Shown piece after piece: positions 24,321-37,622 of a DNA stretch of 64,000 bases (the first letter of the stretch is position 1; each line of letters starts with the position of its first letter). A model generated the notes under the pieces. It saw nothing but the letters and a program-made list of their open reading frames with translations. It ran no database searches and was not told where the DNA came from. The position numbers and the translations under genes are program-made. The DNA comes from Symsagittifera roscoffensis (lineage: Eukaryota; Xenacoelomorpha; Acoela; Convolutidae). Where the stretch lies: NCBI RefSeq assembly GCF_963678635.1, contig NC_087068.1, positions 40,261,649 to 40,325,648 of the forward strand, in the 5' to 3' direction.

Positions 24321-27300
24321 AACATAAATTACATTTGATTTTTGCTCGTAAATCTACATAAGGGCTTGACTTAGGATAGTTTTTTAATTTAGAATCATTA
24401 ACAGGCAATACGTTTCAGGCTATTAACACTGGAGCGGCAATTTAATCTGGTTCAGATATTGTCTACTTTGAATTCTGACGAGCTATTCAATCGTATTTTT
24501 ACGTTATTAGACGCTAAATTAAAAATAAACCAATTAAGAAGTCAGTTGTTATAATTTAAAACCCTATCAAAAGTTTTAAAAAGAAATTGCGGCAGGGTCA
24601 AAAAAGTGACCCATGTTTTTTCTTTGTTTTCAGGGTAAATTAGACAGGGTAAATCAGGGTAAATTTGATTACAAGCTACACCCCCTAAACTTAAATCTAA
24701 TAGAATTTTAAGCTTTCCTAACAAACAATTATGAATTTTTTCAACTATTTTTCTAGAGTTTTCTACTTCAATTGCCTTATGCAAAAAAAAAACAGGAAAT
24801 TTTGGTCATAAAAATCAATTGTTTTTTTTCTTCAGCGTAGTCGAAACATTCTTTGCCAGTTGCTTACTATTTTTTTTTCTTACAGTTATTTTTTCTTACA
24901 GTTAGAGACTCATGTTTTCCAAATTTGCGGGCATAAAAAACACTCAAAAAGACCTTCTTTGAATTTTGCGAGCATAGCGTTGAAAACTAGTTAAAAAAAC
25001 TGGGCCATTAAAATAGGGAAAAAAAACATACAAGAAAAGAATTACAAAAGTTTCAACTTTGGAAAACAGCACATCAAAAAACACAAACTGCGGGTTCTAA
25101 AGCATCAAACTGAACAAATTTAGAAATAGAAATTAGCAGATAGAAAATGAACGAAAAACAACCACAAAGTTGATGTGTTTTTCAAAAAGTGTCAAGAAAT
25201 CACCATGAACTAGTTTTTAATGCTTTTCTTGAATTCGTTGCTCAACTCGACGAAACCACATTGGGCTAAAAAACACTACAAGACTACTTTTGCTCATCAA
25301 TCTACTCAAAAATAGGCCACTAAGTCAAAATAATGTAAATTGTACTTTTTTTAAACTGAATAATCAGATACAGGAAAAAAACGAAAAAAATATCAGACCT
25401 ACTTGAAATTGAAGCTGACAAATCTTAAGCCAAAAATGCAGACATGCAGACTCAATGTTTTCTCTGGTAAATCTCGAAACTACAGATTTAGCAGAAAGAT
25501 GAATGATGGCTACCAATTTGTTAGAAAAGTTGTTACCCTAAAGAAAAAGTCTATATACCAATTTGATATGCCTGCTAGTCGCAAGCGTAAAAAAGGGAAA
25601 ACTAAAAAAATAAACATTTTGCGTTATTTAATTTGAGTATATGACATATTTGAAAAAAAACAATAAAAAGAAACAAAAACGTTAATGCTAGTTGATTGGC
25701 ACTTTTTGAAAAAAAAAGGATCTTTTTCAGAGAAAAATGGATCAGTGGTAAGATTTTTTTGCTGTGGTAATTCATAAAAAAGAGTCAAACTTTGAACTTA
25801 GAATTCATTCACGTTGTTGGTGTTTTTCCCTTTTTACTTTTCCATAGTGGATTACGCCGTCCTTAGGTTACCAATTCAATAAAACGTAAGCCGAAGCATT
25901 TGACGGCAAACAAACTTTCAAGCTAAAAAAAGGAAAAAAAACAATTAAGCAAAAAAAGAAGTGAAAGTTCGTAGTTTTTTGTAACAGGGCGAAACGTTGA
26001 AGGTTCTGACAGGTCTTTATCGCCTCTTTAGAAAGTTAAAAGATAAGTTTCACAAAATTTCATGAATTTAAAAAAAAACAAAAAAAAACATTGTTGAAAG
26101 GTTCCTATTATGCATAACAGTAAGTCGAGGACTGACAGTTTTGCGTTTGTTAAATTGAAGTTGAAATGATTTATACGCTCGACTGATTCGCCGTTTAAGC
26201 ATTAGAAGATTTTTCAAAAACCGCGCGTTAATTAGCGCAAATTGGGTAGACATGCGTTGGTTGCACATAAAATATCTTTGAATTCAGAGGCCAGGACTTC
26301 AATATCTTCAGGATGGTATAAAAAGCCATCATATATTGATAGTCAAGTTGAGATTTTCAAACCAACCTGTTTACAGCTAATTTATTTTCAATGACAATAC
26401 ATCAAATCCGGCAGTTAAGAGTGCACCTCGTTTTCGGCAACCAAGAGAATTTACATAAGTTGAAATAAAACGCTACTGTCGGTCTCTAATGGCTCGATAG
26501 AGTTTTTATTTTCTCTTCCACTGGGATAAAATTCCCAGAAAGGATGAAAATTGAAACAAACTGTGCTTCTTTTACAAAACAGCACGCTTTTGTCTACCGC
26601 GTGCTGTTTCAAAATCAATTAACCTGAAATACTTCTCAGAATGTAAGTATGTTTACTTTCTATAAGACTAATTGCTAATCTCACTAGAGAAAAAAATGTG
26701 AAGCATTTGAAAAGCTAATGACAGCTTTCAGGCCTTGTACACATCTTAAAAACTCATAAAAAGAACATTAAATCCAATCCCAGAAAATGGCTTTCCAAAT
26801 GGCGAACAGAAAATAAGGAGCTTAAGTTTTCATATACGGGGGAAAGACTAAACGCTTTTATTGTTCCGGGACTGTCATTTTGAATTGAATTTCAATACTT
26901 TGCTCCCGAAAAAAAAACGATTTTTTTTTTTTTTAGCTAATAGAATACGAACACCTTTACGCTTTACCATTAAGTGAAACTTGAAACATTTCAACTTCGC
27001 TGCATTATGCGTTGCCGTCTGCATAAAACTTCGCTTATTCATTATTAGTTTTTCAAAGGTAAGAAGCTTGATGTTTTATTCTGGAGAAAGTATGCTTAAA
27101 TGATTTTCAGTACTTTTAATTAAAAATTGTTTCCTTTTTTGCTAAAATGGTTTTGAAAAACTGACTGCTAGAAGAAGGTAAAAACTTATTTACTGAAGAC
27201 AATACTCAGTTACTGTCGATTTGTTTATAAAAACGTTTTGCACCGGAGAAAACATCGGCAGCGGGAAATGAAACTAAAAGGAAACGAAGCAATTCTCAAT

Positions 27301-27942
27301 TTGGGAAATAGTTTATCTCATTTGGCATATTTCAAAAAGCGCAGCAACTGCATAAAAAAAGTATAAGCTGCTGATAAGAGAATTACTTCTCAATCAATTG
27401 ATTTTTTTCGCAACTGAACACCAATTGAGGTTTTACCATATCAACTACATAAAATTAAGTAAGTTCAGTTTTTAATTTATACTAAGCCAAGTTCTGAAAA
27501 CACAATCAATTTAACCTGTTTCTTCAATCTACAATTTGTGAAACTGCATGCCAGTTTTCTCAAAAAAATATCCATTTTCAAGCTCCTAGAATTAAAAAAG
27601 ATAGAGCCAGCTTCCAAAAAAATTGTCATGTGAAAGCTTTGAGTCGCTTCCGAAAAAATTTCAAACTGTTAGGTAGAAAACTACTAAAAAAAACTCGAAC
27701 ATTTAGAGCCAATCGAAACTTTTTTTTGCTTTATTCAGGCAACTTTTTATCTGGCAAAACTTTTGATAGCTATTTTTCGAAATTATAAAACTCACCACAA
27801 GAAAAAAAAAACTACCGCCAAAATTTTCAGCTTAATTTCTTCGTAATCATTCATCATTAGTCTTTTTGATTGTAAATTTCGCGAATTAAAAAATTCATTG
27901 TTATTTTTTGTGAGTTGCAGAGTGAAATAATTCGTAGTGAAA
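24321..27942. other. Non-coding stretch upstream of the InaF-motif exon
   Basis: No supported gene. The segment just before 27943 contains a possible 3' splice acceptor (GTGAGTTGCAG ending at 27920), compatible with a 5' UTR intron of the following gene. Confidence 0.4.
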
Positions 27943-28188
27943 ATGCCACCACCAAATCAGCCTGCGGGGGTAGTTGGTGGCCGCGGAGGTGCTTCCGGTG
28001 CGGGTGCCGGAGGGGCAGTGGTGGGCGCCCAAGACTCCAACGCTCTTCTGGACAAATCCAAACTGAAGGACAACAACCGGAAGAAAGTGATGCGAATGTT
28101 GACTGTGGTTGGCTACCTGTTCTTTGTATCACTGGCAGCCATAGTTCTGGCTATCTACTATGCCATATTCTGGGACCATGTTCCGAAT
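27943..28188 (+). CDS. INAFM: InaF-motif single-pass membrane protein, first coding exon
   Basis: Start ATG at 27943 with A at -3. The exon encodes 82 residues and ends in phase 0 at a strong donor (AAT|GTAAGTGC) at 28189; read-through would stop nine codons later. Residues 1-35 are glycine-, proline- and alanine-rich and disordered. Residues 43-48 are basic (DNNRKKV). Residues 49-76 form one hydrophobic segment (MRMLTVVGYLFFVSLAAI, then VLAIYYAIFW) that matches the InaF motif of fly INAF and vertebrate INAFM1/2. In Drosophila an INAF protein is needed for normal TRP channel function. I infer a plasma-membrane protein of this family. Composition is clearly coding (GC-rich against AT-rich flanks). 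The following exon was not found. Confidence 0.8.
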
Positions 28189-30741
28189 GTAAGTGCAAAT
28201 ATACCCGAAGACGCTTGACAGAATGAAACTAACGAAACTTTTGAAAAAAGTGCTAAAAAAAGTTTATGCTAAAAAAATCTAATTAAACCGATGCTAAAAA
28301 AACTCTTCCATGCACCGTAAAACTATCTAAAATTTATCCTAGTATTTTTAATGAAATTTCAGCCCAATTCAGTATTTTTTAGAGTAATTCTCAAATTTTC
28401 TTAGCCATCAGCAGTTCACTTTTTGTTCTTATCTGTTAGCGGAATTAATTTTGAGGAGTATTTTTTTTCACGTGAAAGCAGTAGAGCAAATACGAGTCAC
28501 AGAAAGTCAATAGAGTTATCATATTGAAGTTCTTTAAGTCGTGTTGGTTTAAAAGTCCTGAAAAAAAAAATTCTGTCGCGAAAAAAAATTGTCGCGAAGA
28601 AAGATTGAAAGATTTTGTTTTCCCGGATTTTAATTTGATTATTTAATTTCACTGGCCTATTCTCTATATAAAATTGATTGAATTAATTTTTTCAATAGAG
28701 GAATAATTGTGATTGTAATTGAGCTAGCTACTTGCACAGCAGATTGCTCCTATTCTATTAGGTTTTAAGTGCGGTTATTAAACTGATTTTAATTAGTCAA
28801 AAAGTATATTGTATCAGAAAATTTAGTTCTAAAGGATAGCCGATTGCTGTTCAAGTTGCATAGAATGTGCTGACTACACAATGAAAATCTAAAAATAATT
28901 TTTTTCTTCAAATTTTTGCCGTTATTTGAGCGCGGTGTAATGAGAGAACTACACAAACGGAACGAGTAGAAAGTCGGTGAATTAAGCATAAGCGACACCA
29001 GGGGTCTTCGAAGAGTCTTCAAAAAGAATAACAAACATTTTTCAGTTTTTTCTGACTAATGTTTTGATTTTTTAAAAGCTTTTTTGCCGAAAACAAGATC
29101 TGGATATGAAACTTCGATAACTAGTTTTTCTGAAGTAAAATATATTTTTCACTACTTGTAAGAATTTATATATGATGAATCACTCGATTCATTCCGATGA
29201 TTATTAGTGGCAACTGATTTTGCGTAATGTAGCAATTCTTGCTTCTGCAAAGAATAACCTATAAAACCTACGAAAAACATTACATTACTACAAATTGATT
29301 ATGATCGCATCTGATTATAATGTTAATAAAAAATTCATTTTTTTAAACCAATTATAGACTAAGTAAATCTACTTAAATCAAAACACTTGGAAGAAACAAA
29401 ATACTCTTACTAATTGAATTAAGTTTTGTTTGCAATTTGCTTTTTGATTCGATAATTTCTGAGCAACACCATATACACTTAACTAAGTGTGATTGTTCTT
29501 TCTCATTTTTTAACAAAGCATTATTTGAAAGCATAGCCAATTGAAGTTGAGTCGTTAAACTATAGAAAATAAATCAATACGAAATCAACCGTTTTTCATT
29601 TTTTCAAAACAAAGTGAAACTGTTTTTATAGGGTTTTTGTGGAGTCTAGAAACAATTTGTTAAGAACTATATTTGAACCAATTACCGCGCCTCACATCAA
29701 AAAGAAATAGTCTCTGAGTTTATTTGTCATTTACTTAGAAGAAAACATTATAACATGCAATTAAGTATCACAAAATGGTCAAAATAATATTTTCAAACCC
29801 CTATCTTTAAAAAATGATCACAGGTAAATCAATTTTTTCGCTCAGAGCTTAGAACGTGATTTTTTTTTCAGGCTGGATAAAAAATTCTGTCAAATATGGC
29901 TAGTCAAAAAATTTGGATTCTAGTGACTAATCCCTCCAGCTCCTCCATCCACACTAAGTAGTCTCAAATAAAGTGCTAATTTTTCAGCTAATCAGTTCAC
30001 GCAAAACGAAACACGGCATTTTTTGAACTTAAATCAGATTTTTTGGTTTCGTTCAAATTCGTTTAGCCAACTTTAAATTTTTGATCTTTATTTCCAATTT
30101 AAAAAAATTTGGTTGCTTTTTAGTAATTTTCTAGCGTTCAAAAAGTTACAAAATTACTTGATTACAAAATTTTTCGCTAGAAAAAGTAATTTCTGTTATT
30201 TTGAAATTTTAATATTGAACATTCTTTTGACAAATTTGAGCACTCAAAATCAAATTTTGTTTTATTCTAACACAAAAAAACTCGAAATAGTGTTTTCAGA
30301 TTTCAATACTTTCCGTAGTTTGACCACTTTGAATTTTGGAAAAAACAATATCACACGAAAAACCTTTGAACTTCTAAAAACTTCATCACTGACCTTTAAT
30401 GATAAAATTGACCAAAATTTTCGGAAAAGCACAATCGGAAAAAATTCAATAAACGAATTTTAAGGTATACGTTTTTATTCCTTTGGGATGTTCAAAAAAC
30501 ATGCTTAACTTTCGAAACTTAAAGTCAATCACATTGTTTGTAATTTACATTTCTGCTGTTTGATGTTGGAATTTGCTTTTCTTGTAAAAAAGAGGAAATC
30601 ATTTGATTTTCAAAGAAAACCAAAAATCAAGCCGGAAAAAAAACAATTTTGAGAGAGATCCTACACTAAAAATTGTTCCTGAAAAACAGATACAAAAATC
30701 ATCACGAAGATGAATGGGTCTTCACTGCGTTTATTGATATT
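28189..30741. other. Probable intron or 3' flank of the InaF-motif gene
   Basis: No second exon could be supported. 29795-30045 is a diverged relative of 31665-32165: both carry CTAATC-CTCC...CAGCTAATCA / CAGCCAATCA blocks and an AAATCAGAT tail. Confidence 0.4.
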
Positions 30742-31290
30742 AAATGGCGAACAAGACTGCTCGTATCAGGGCAAAGCCCTGAATGTTCCGACTGCCTTTT
30801 AACCTTTATGGAGCAGCAGTAATAACATAAAAAATGAAATGAAATAAAATAAAATTAATTTTTTTTTTTAAATTTGAAATTTTTTAAAGAAAATCATCCC
30901 CCCACACGCCATATAAAGTACAAAAAGATAGATTTTGTTCCTTGTAACAAATCAATTATGTTAAATAAGCTTCGTTCAACCAATTTGGAATGATTTATAA
31001 GACGGATTAAATCTCCGCTTACGCGTTAATAGCGCGAATTATATCGCGCGTTAATTGTCCCAAATTGGTCAAAATGGCCAAAAAGGCAATCTTTAAACCC
31101 TCATAAGTTTACGAAAAATGATCACAGGTGAAATATTTTTTCAAATTTAAGCTCAGGACAACAATGGCTTTCGAATGATATAAAAAAATTCCGTCAAAAA
31201 TGGCTAGTTAAAAAGTCGAATTTTGTCTGAAGAAAAAAAAACCCACACCGAGCACAAATATTCCGTTACTTTCGTATCGAAAGTCGGAAC
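30742..31290 (-). repeat. Dispersed 550-bp repeat, copy 2 (inverted relative to copy 1)
   Basis: Reverse complement of 14621-15171 with few differences, including the same GC-rich hairpin (CAGGGCAAAGCCCTG near 30768-30782) and the ACGCGTTAATAGCGCG block near 31022. Homology ends sharply at both sides, in keeping with a mobile repeat rather than a local rearrangement. Confidence 0.8.
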
Positions 31291-32430
31291 AATAACTCAA
31301 CAATCGGAAAGAAAAGCAAGTGTTGCGATTTGAATGACGGCAAAACTGCTCATTTTCGCTGCGAGTCATTTCTCCATTCTTACGTTTTTTAAAAACAGAA
31401 CAAAAGCAAACTACTATTTGCGAACACAAATGAGTAGGCACGTTATAGAAGGAACATTTTTAGTACCAAACTTTGTTAAACCGAAAACTACATTTCAATT
31501 TTTTTCCAAACATGTTACCACGCGCAATTTCAAAAACAAAATGATGCAGCTTACATGTTTGAAAACCTTACATAGACCCATGAGTAGTCAGGCTCTTACT
31601 CAGAAATAATAGTTGAAATGAAGTTGGCAAAAATTGCGTGCATTGACAATTTAAAATAGCCAATTTCAAACCCCATAATTTTACGAAGAAGTATTGCAAA
31701 TGAAATGTCTTTGATTGAGCTCAGTGTAATAATATTTTTCATACAAGAGTTCAAACCACTTGCAAAAGTAAAAAAAAAGCTGGCCGAGAAAATAAAAACA
31801 AATGTTTTTTTCAGACGAAAAAAAAAACATTAAAAAAATTTCTCAACTGGACTTTTTTGCCGCTTACAAAGATTGCAAAACAAAATGCGTTGAATCATCA
31901 AAAAACGGCCAAAATAACATTTTTAAAGGCATAACACTTATAACTTACAAAAAAGTACCACACTTACAACTTTTTTTCCACTCTGAGCTCACGACATGGT
32001 TATCTTTCAAACTGGATACAAAAAATGCCAACGTCAGCTGGTCAAAAACTTGAACCCGATGAGCAATCTCCTACTCCCCCATTCATATTTGGTCTCAAAT
32101 AAATTGCATATTTTTCAGCCAATCAACTGACACAAACCACAACGTTCATTTTTCGGAAACTAAATCAGATATATTGTTCAAACTTGTACAGCTAGTTTTA
32201 TATTTCTGATTTTGATTGCTTTTCTTTGATTTTTTTTGAATTTTGATCATTTTTGCAAATTTTTTTGCCAAAAAAAGAATATTTGCTAAATTGAAAAACT
32301 AGAGTTTTAATAATTTTGTAGAGCAATTTAAGCATTCAAAACCAAAAATAGTATTTTGGAGTTGAAACTGTGCTTTTGATTTATTTGTTGGGAGGGGCAT
32401 AGTTTTTATAGGGACCAAAACTTAAAATTT
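31291..32430. repeat. Diverged duplicate of the 29.8-30.0 kb region
   Basis: 31665-32165 resembles 29795-30045 (shared CCCATAATTTTACGAA-like, GGTCTCAAATAAATTGC-like and AAATCAGATAT blocks). Related 'CCCCATAA...TTTAAGCTCAG' pieces also occur near 14805, 31100 and 39143. No gene. Confidence 0.45.
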
Positions 32431-33680
32431 ATCAGGAGAAAAAACTCCGAGTACAGATTTATTCCATGTCACCGTCTCGGATCAAAACCCTATCAAAAAT
32501 TAAATACAGGCAAATAGTCAAAAATTTTCAAGATTTTGAAAAATTAAATAGATCTTCCATATAGATTTTAAAGCAAATAACCTTAAAAAAATTTTGATTC
32601 AACCAATCAACTTGAATGACGGCAAGGAAATATGTGTTAGCTATTTTATATTTTTTTCGCCCCTTTGAGACACATTCCAAAAAAATTTACACGGGGTCAA
32701 AGGCAATGCCATACCAAATCCCCGTGATTTCGATTTCTAAATTTTTCAAACTTTTTGGCAAAAACCAATCAGTTCCGTAACTTTGTCGTTTTTTGAGTTT
32801 CGTGGAAAAACAGAATCACATCAAATTGATTCAATTTTTCAGAACTTTTTATGATAATCCTTTCACAATAAATCTAACCCAAGTAAAAAAAATTAAAAAT
32901 ATGTTTATTGATTCCGCTGGATAATCTAATTTATTGAAGCTCACTTTCAAAAAGAGAATTAAAAAACAAAACTTTTTCAGTCATTTGGATTTTAATGTTT
33001 TTATTTTCGAAAAATTGTTATTTGCGAGTTTTGAAGTGAAAAATAAATTGGCTCTTGAAGCTCTTAAATTTTGAAAAACAATTAATGAAACCCAATTTAT
33101 GAAATTGGATCAATAAGTTAAGTTGAGTGTACTCTGGAAAATCAGGAAAAAAATCAGTTTCGAAACATAAACTCTATCTCGTTGTTGGCAAACCACCAAC
33201 AAATTTTATTGTTCGATAAGGGAGTTTGCCTTCCTTCTAACTAAAGAATTGAAATGATGTTTGAAAAAAATCAAACTGCTTAAAATTCTAAATTGAGAAT
33301 AACCAAATTTTGTCTATTATTACAGAAAAAAATCATCACGATATACAAAAGTGTCTTTAAAACAAAATGAGTTGTCTGGAAATTTTATAGAAAATAATCG
33401 TACGAGAGTAATAAAAAGCAAATGTTGCCATTTGCTGGAGACAAAATTGCAATTTTACATTTTTGCGCTGCGTATCGTTTATTCTTTCTAAGCTTATGAT
33501 TGAATAAATGAAACGCAGCGCCATGAGGCTTATAAGCAGCCTAAACAAGCACCGAGAATCACGATTCCACCGGCAAATAAGGGAAAAACTAAACTGTAGT
33601 CATAAATAATCTTATCTTCAAGCTGTAAAGTAATTTAAATCAAAATTTTTACCTTCTATCCTCTTTAAAACAAGCAAACA
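32431..33680 (+). repeat. Segmental duplication unit A, copy 1
   Basis: Starts at AGGAGAAAAAACTCCGAG and ends at the next occurrence of the same block. It contains CTTACACGGGGTCAAAGGCA-type sequence and a shadow open frame on the minus strand that recurs in all three copies but is not a gene. Most diverged of the three A copies. Confidence 0.8.
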
Positions 33681-34944
33681 AGGAGAAAAAACTCCGAGAA
33701 CAGATTTATTCCACGTCACCTTCTCGGATCAAAACCCTAACAAAAATTAAATACAGGCAAATAGTCAAAATTTTTCAAGATTTTGAAAATTAAATAGATC
33801 TTCAATATGAATTTTAAAGCAAATAACTTTAAAAAAATTTTGATTCAACCAATCAACTTGACTGACGGCAAGAAAATATGTGTTAGCTATTTTTTATTTT
33901 TTGCGCCCCTTTGAGACACATTCCAAAAAAACTTACACGGGGTCAAAGGCAATGCCATACCAAATCCCCGTGATTTCGATTTCTAAATTTTTCAAACTTT
34001 TTGGCAAAAGCCAATCAGTTCCGTAACTTTTTCGTTTTTTGAGTTTCGTGGAAAAACAGAATCACATCAAATTGATTCAAATTTTCAGAACTTTTGATGA
34101 TAATCCTTTCACAATAAATTTAACCCAATTAAAAAAATTAAAAATATGTTTATTTATTCCGCTGGATAATCTAATTTATTGAAGCTCACTTTCAAAAAGA
34201 GAACTAAAAAAAAAACCTTTTCAGTCATTTGGATTTTAATATTTTTATTTTCAAAAAAATGTTATTCGCGAGTTTTGAAGTGAAAAATAATTTGGCTCTT
34301 GAAGCTCTTAAATTTTGAAAAACAATTAATGAAACCACTTTTTTTGAAAAAAAAACTCAATTTATGAAATTGGACCAATAAGTTAAGTTGAGTTTACACT
34401 GGAAAATCAGGAAAAAAAATCACTTTCAAAACATAAACTCTATCTCGTTGTTGGCAAACCACCAACAATCTTTATTATTCGATAAGGGAGTTTGCCTTCC
34501 TTCTAACTAAAGAATTGAAATGATGTTTGAAAAAAATCAAACTGCTTAAAATTCTAAATTGAGAATAACCAAACTTCATCTATTATTACAGAAAAAAATC
34601 ATTACGAAATACAAAAGTGTCTTTACTACAAAATGAGTTGTCTTGAAAATTTATAGAAAATAATCGTACGAGAGTAATAAAAAAAAATGTTGCCATTTGC
34701 TGGAGACAAAATTGCAATTTTACATTTTTGCGCTGCGTATCGTTTATTCTTTCTAAGCTTATGATTGAATAAATGAAACGCAGCGCCATGAGGCTTATAA
34801 GCAGCCTAAACAAGCACCGAGAGTCACGATTCCACCGGCAAATAAGGCAAAAACGAAACTTTAGTCATAAATAATCTTATCTTCAAGCTGTAAAGTAATT
34901 TAAATCAAAATGTTTACCTTCTATCCTCTTTAAAACAAGCATAC
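33681..34944 (+). repeat. Segmental duplication unit A, copy 2
   Basis: Directly follows copy 1 in tandem and is nearly identical to copy 3 (36069-37335). With unit B it forms one 2.4-kb composite unit. Confidence 0.8.
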
Positions 34945-36068
34945 ATATTTTCTCTAATAAATACGAATTTTTTTGAGAAATCCGAATTTTCCCGAAGATG
35001 AAAATTTTTGGACCAACAATTTAATCGAGGCAGCTCAAGAGTTTAATCGAAGCTGAAGTTTTGGGAGGACTGCCGGCATTCGTTTTCTCCATTGACTGCA
35101 AAATCTCAGATTTGGGACTGTATTTTTTTGCGAAAAGTCAAATAATTAAAAAAAACGGTAAAAAAAATTAAATATATGATTTTGTGAGGGAAAAATTAGC
35201 ATGGCCACTAATGCAAGGTAGCTTCACTCCACCATTGTTTTCGATTGAATCGAAACTATCAGATTTAGGTGCGTAGTTTTCGAAACAAGTCAAAATTTGA
35301 AAAAAGAAAACGATCAAAAAATCAGAATAATCCGAAGGCCATGGTTTTTTGTTGAAATTTGTTAGGGCGCAAACTTTCCATGGCCTTTTCTATCCATTGA
35401 ATCTAAAATTGCAGACTTGGGAGGTTAATTTGCGATAACACAAAAAAAACTCTATTGAAAAACTCCCCCCCCCCCCTTCCCCCCCCATTCCCCGGATTTT
35501 TTAAGGGCTGTAGATAATGGGGTACAATAAAAACGGACTAGGCGTAAATGCAGACACACAGAGAAATGAGCGATCTCATCATTGATTCCAGTTTTTGCAA
35601 ATTGAACATGTAGTTTTTGAGAAAACTGACAAAATTCTAGTATCAAAAAACTGAAAAATACAAACCAAATCTTATACAATTTCATAATATTTGTTTTTAT
35701 TTAAATAAACCATTTAATTCTAAGTAAAAAACCTTAGCTTTGAAAAAAATAAATGCTTTAAAAAGCTAAAGGTAGGACGACAATAAAAAGTCCAAAAACT
35801 ATAACACTTTTTCAAAAAAAAACAATTTAAAAAAATTAAATACAATTATTTACTACCTCAAATGAACCACGAAGTAATGTTATTTGAACTGTATGGAAAC
35901 TAAACATGTCTGCGCAGTAGCAGCAATTGAGCTGCAGAAAGTGTAAGAAAAGTAGTTTTCAGAAAAAAAATCCAAAACTTGATTAAAAATCACATGCTCT
36001 TGCAAGTGAAAATACATATTTCTAAAGCAAATAAAAATTTACCTTCTATCCTCTTTAAAACAAGCAAA
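34945..36068 (+). repeat. Segmental duplication unit B, copy 1
   Basis: Matches 37623-38703. It includes a poly-C tract near 35463-35487 and the conserved block CTGCGCAGTAGCAGCAATTG near 35911. It ends where unit A copy 3 begins. Confidence 0.8.
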
Positions 36069-37335
36069 CAAGGAGAAAAAACTCCGAGAACAGATTTATT
36101 CCACGTCACCTTCTCGGATCAAAACCCTAACAAAAATTAAATACAGGCAAATAGTCAAAATTTTTCAAGATTTTGAAAAATTAAATAGATCTTCAATATG
36201 AATTTTAAAGCAAATAACTTTAAAAAATTTTTGATTCAACCAATCAACTTGACTGACGGCAAGAAAATATGTGTTAGCTATTTTTTATTTTTTGCGCCCC
36301 TTTGAGACACATTCCAAAAAAACTTACACGGGGTCAAAGGCAATGCCATACCAAATCCCCGTGATTTCGATTTCTAAATTTTTCAAACTTTTTGGCAAAA
36401 GCCAATCAGTTCCGTAACTTTTTCGTTTTTTGAGTTTCGTGGAAAAACAGAATCACATCAAATTGATTCAAATTTTCAGAATTTTTGATGATAATCCTTT
36501 CACAATAAATTTAACCCAATTAAAAAAATTAAAAATATGTTTATTTGTTCCGCTGGATAATCTAATTTATTGAAGCTCACTTTCAAAAAGAGAACTAAAA
36601 AAAAAACCTTTTCAGTCATTTGGATTTTAATATTTTTATTTTCAAAAAAATATTATTCGCGAGTTTTGAAGTGAAAAATAATTTGGCTCTTGAAGCTCTT
36701 AAATTTTGAAAAACAATTAATGAAACCACTTTTTTTGAAAAAAAAACTCAATTTATGAAATTGGACCAATAAGTTAAGTTGAGTTTACACTGGAAAATCA
36801 GGAAAAAAAATCACTTTCAAAACATAAACTCTATCTCGTTGTTGGCAAACCACCAACAAACTTTATTATTCGATAAGGGAGTTTGCCTTCCTTCTAACTA
36901 AAGAATTGAAATGATGTTTGAAAAAAATCAAACTGCTTAAAATTCTAAATTGAGAATAACCAAACTTCATCTATTATTACAGAAAAAAATCATCACGAAA
37001 TACAAAAGTGTCTTTACTACAAAATGAGTTGTCTTGAAAATTTATAGAAAATAATCGTACGAGAGTAATAAAAAAAAAATGTTGCCATTTGCTGGAGACA
37101 AAATTGCAATTTTACATTTTTGCGCTGCGTATCGTTTATTCTTTCTAAGCTTATGATTGAATAAATGAAACGCAGCGCCATGAGGCTTATAAGCAGCCTA
37201 AACAAGCACCGAGAATCACGATTCCACCGGCAAATAAGGCAAAAACGAAACTTTAGTCATAAATAATCTTATCTTCAAGCTGTAAAGTAATTTAAATCAA
37301 AATGTTTACCTTCTATCCTCTTTAAAACAAGCATA
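36069..37335 (+). repeat. Segmental duplication unit A, copy 3
   Basis: Near-identical to 33681-34944, so the A+B composite duplicated recently as one block. Confidence 0.8.
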
Positions 37336-37349
37336 CATATTTTCTCTAA

Positions 37350-37622
37350 TTTGCCCGTAAAGCTAAGCAACACAAATTGATTAAGCCGAAATAATGTAGG
37401 CTGAATCTTTCGAAGTGAAAAAATATTTATTCAAAATCAGATTTTGTAAATTTACAAACTACGGAACACTTTTCAATTATAGGACCAGGAATTCAAAAAA
37501 AAAACTTGAGATAATTGTTTGATTTTTTTCATATCTTGTTGTACGGACGCAGAATAAAATGGGTCAAATTAAAATCGTTGTAATTGGCTTCCATACAAAG
37601 TCCTAATTGTTGCTTTAATGAA
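37350..37622. repeat. About 270-bp insertion unique to the second A+B unit
   Basis: Copy 1 passes directly from TCTCTAAT to AAATACGAA. Here TCTCTAAT is followed by TTTGCCCGTAAAGC... and unit B resumes at AAATAAATACGAA. Short AAATA-like duplications at the right junction hint at insertion, but no terminal inverted repeat was seen. It could equally be lost sequence in the other copy. Confidence 0.5.

Noticed and set aside
25403-25636. 77-codon basic open frame
   Set aside because: No homology recognised, AT-rich codon use like surrounding non-coding DNA.
33357-37205. Recurrent 62-75 codon minus-strand frame (MFRLLISLMALRF...)
   Set aside because: It recurs only because it sits in duplicated unit A, and the copies have different C-termini from frameshifts.
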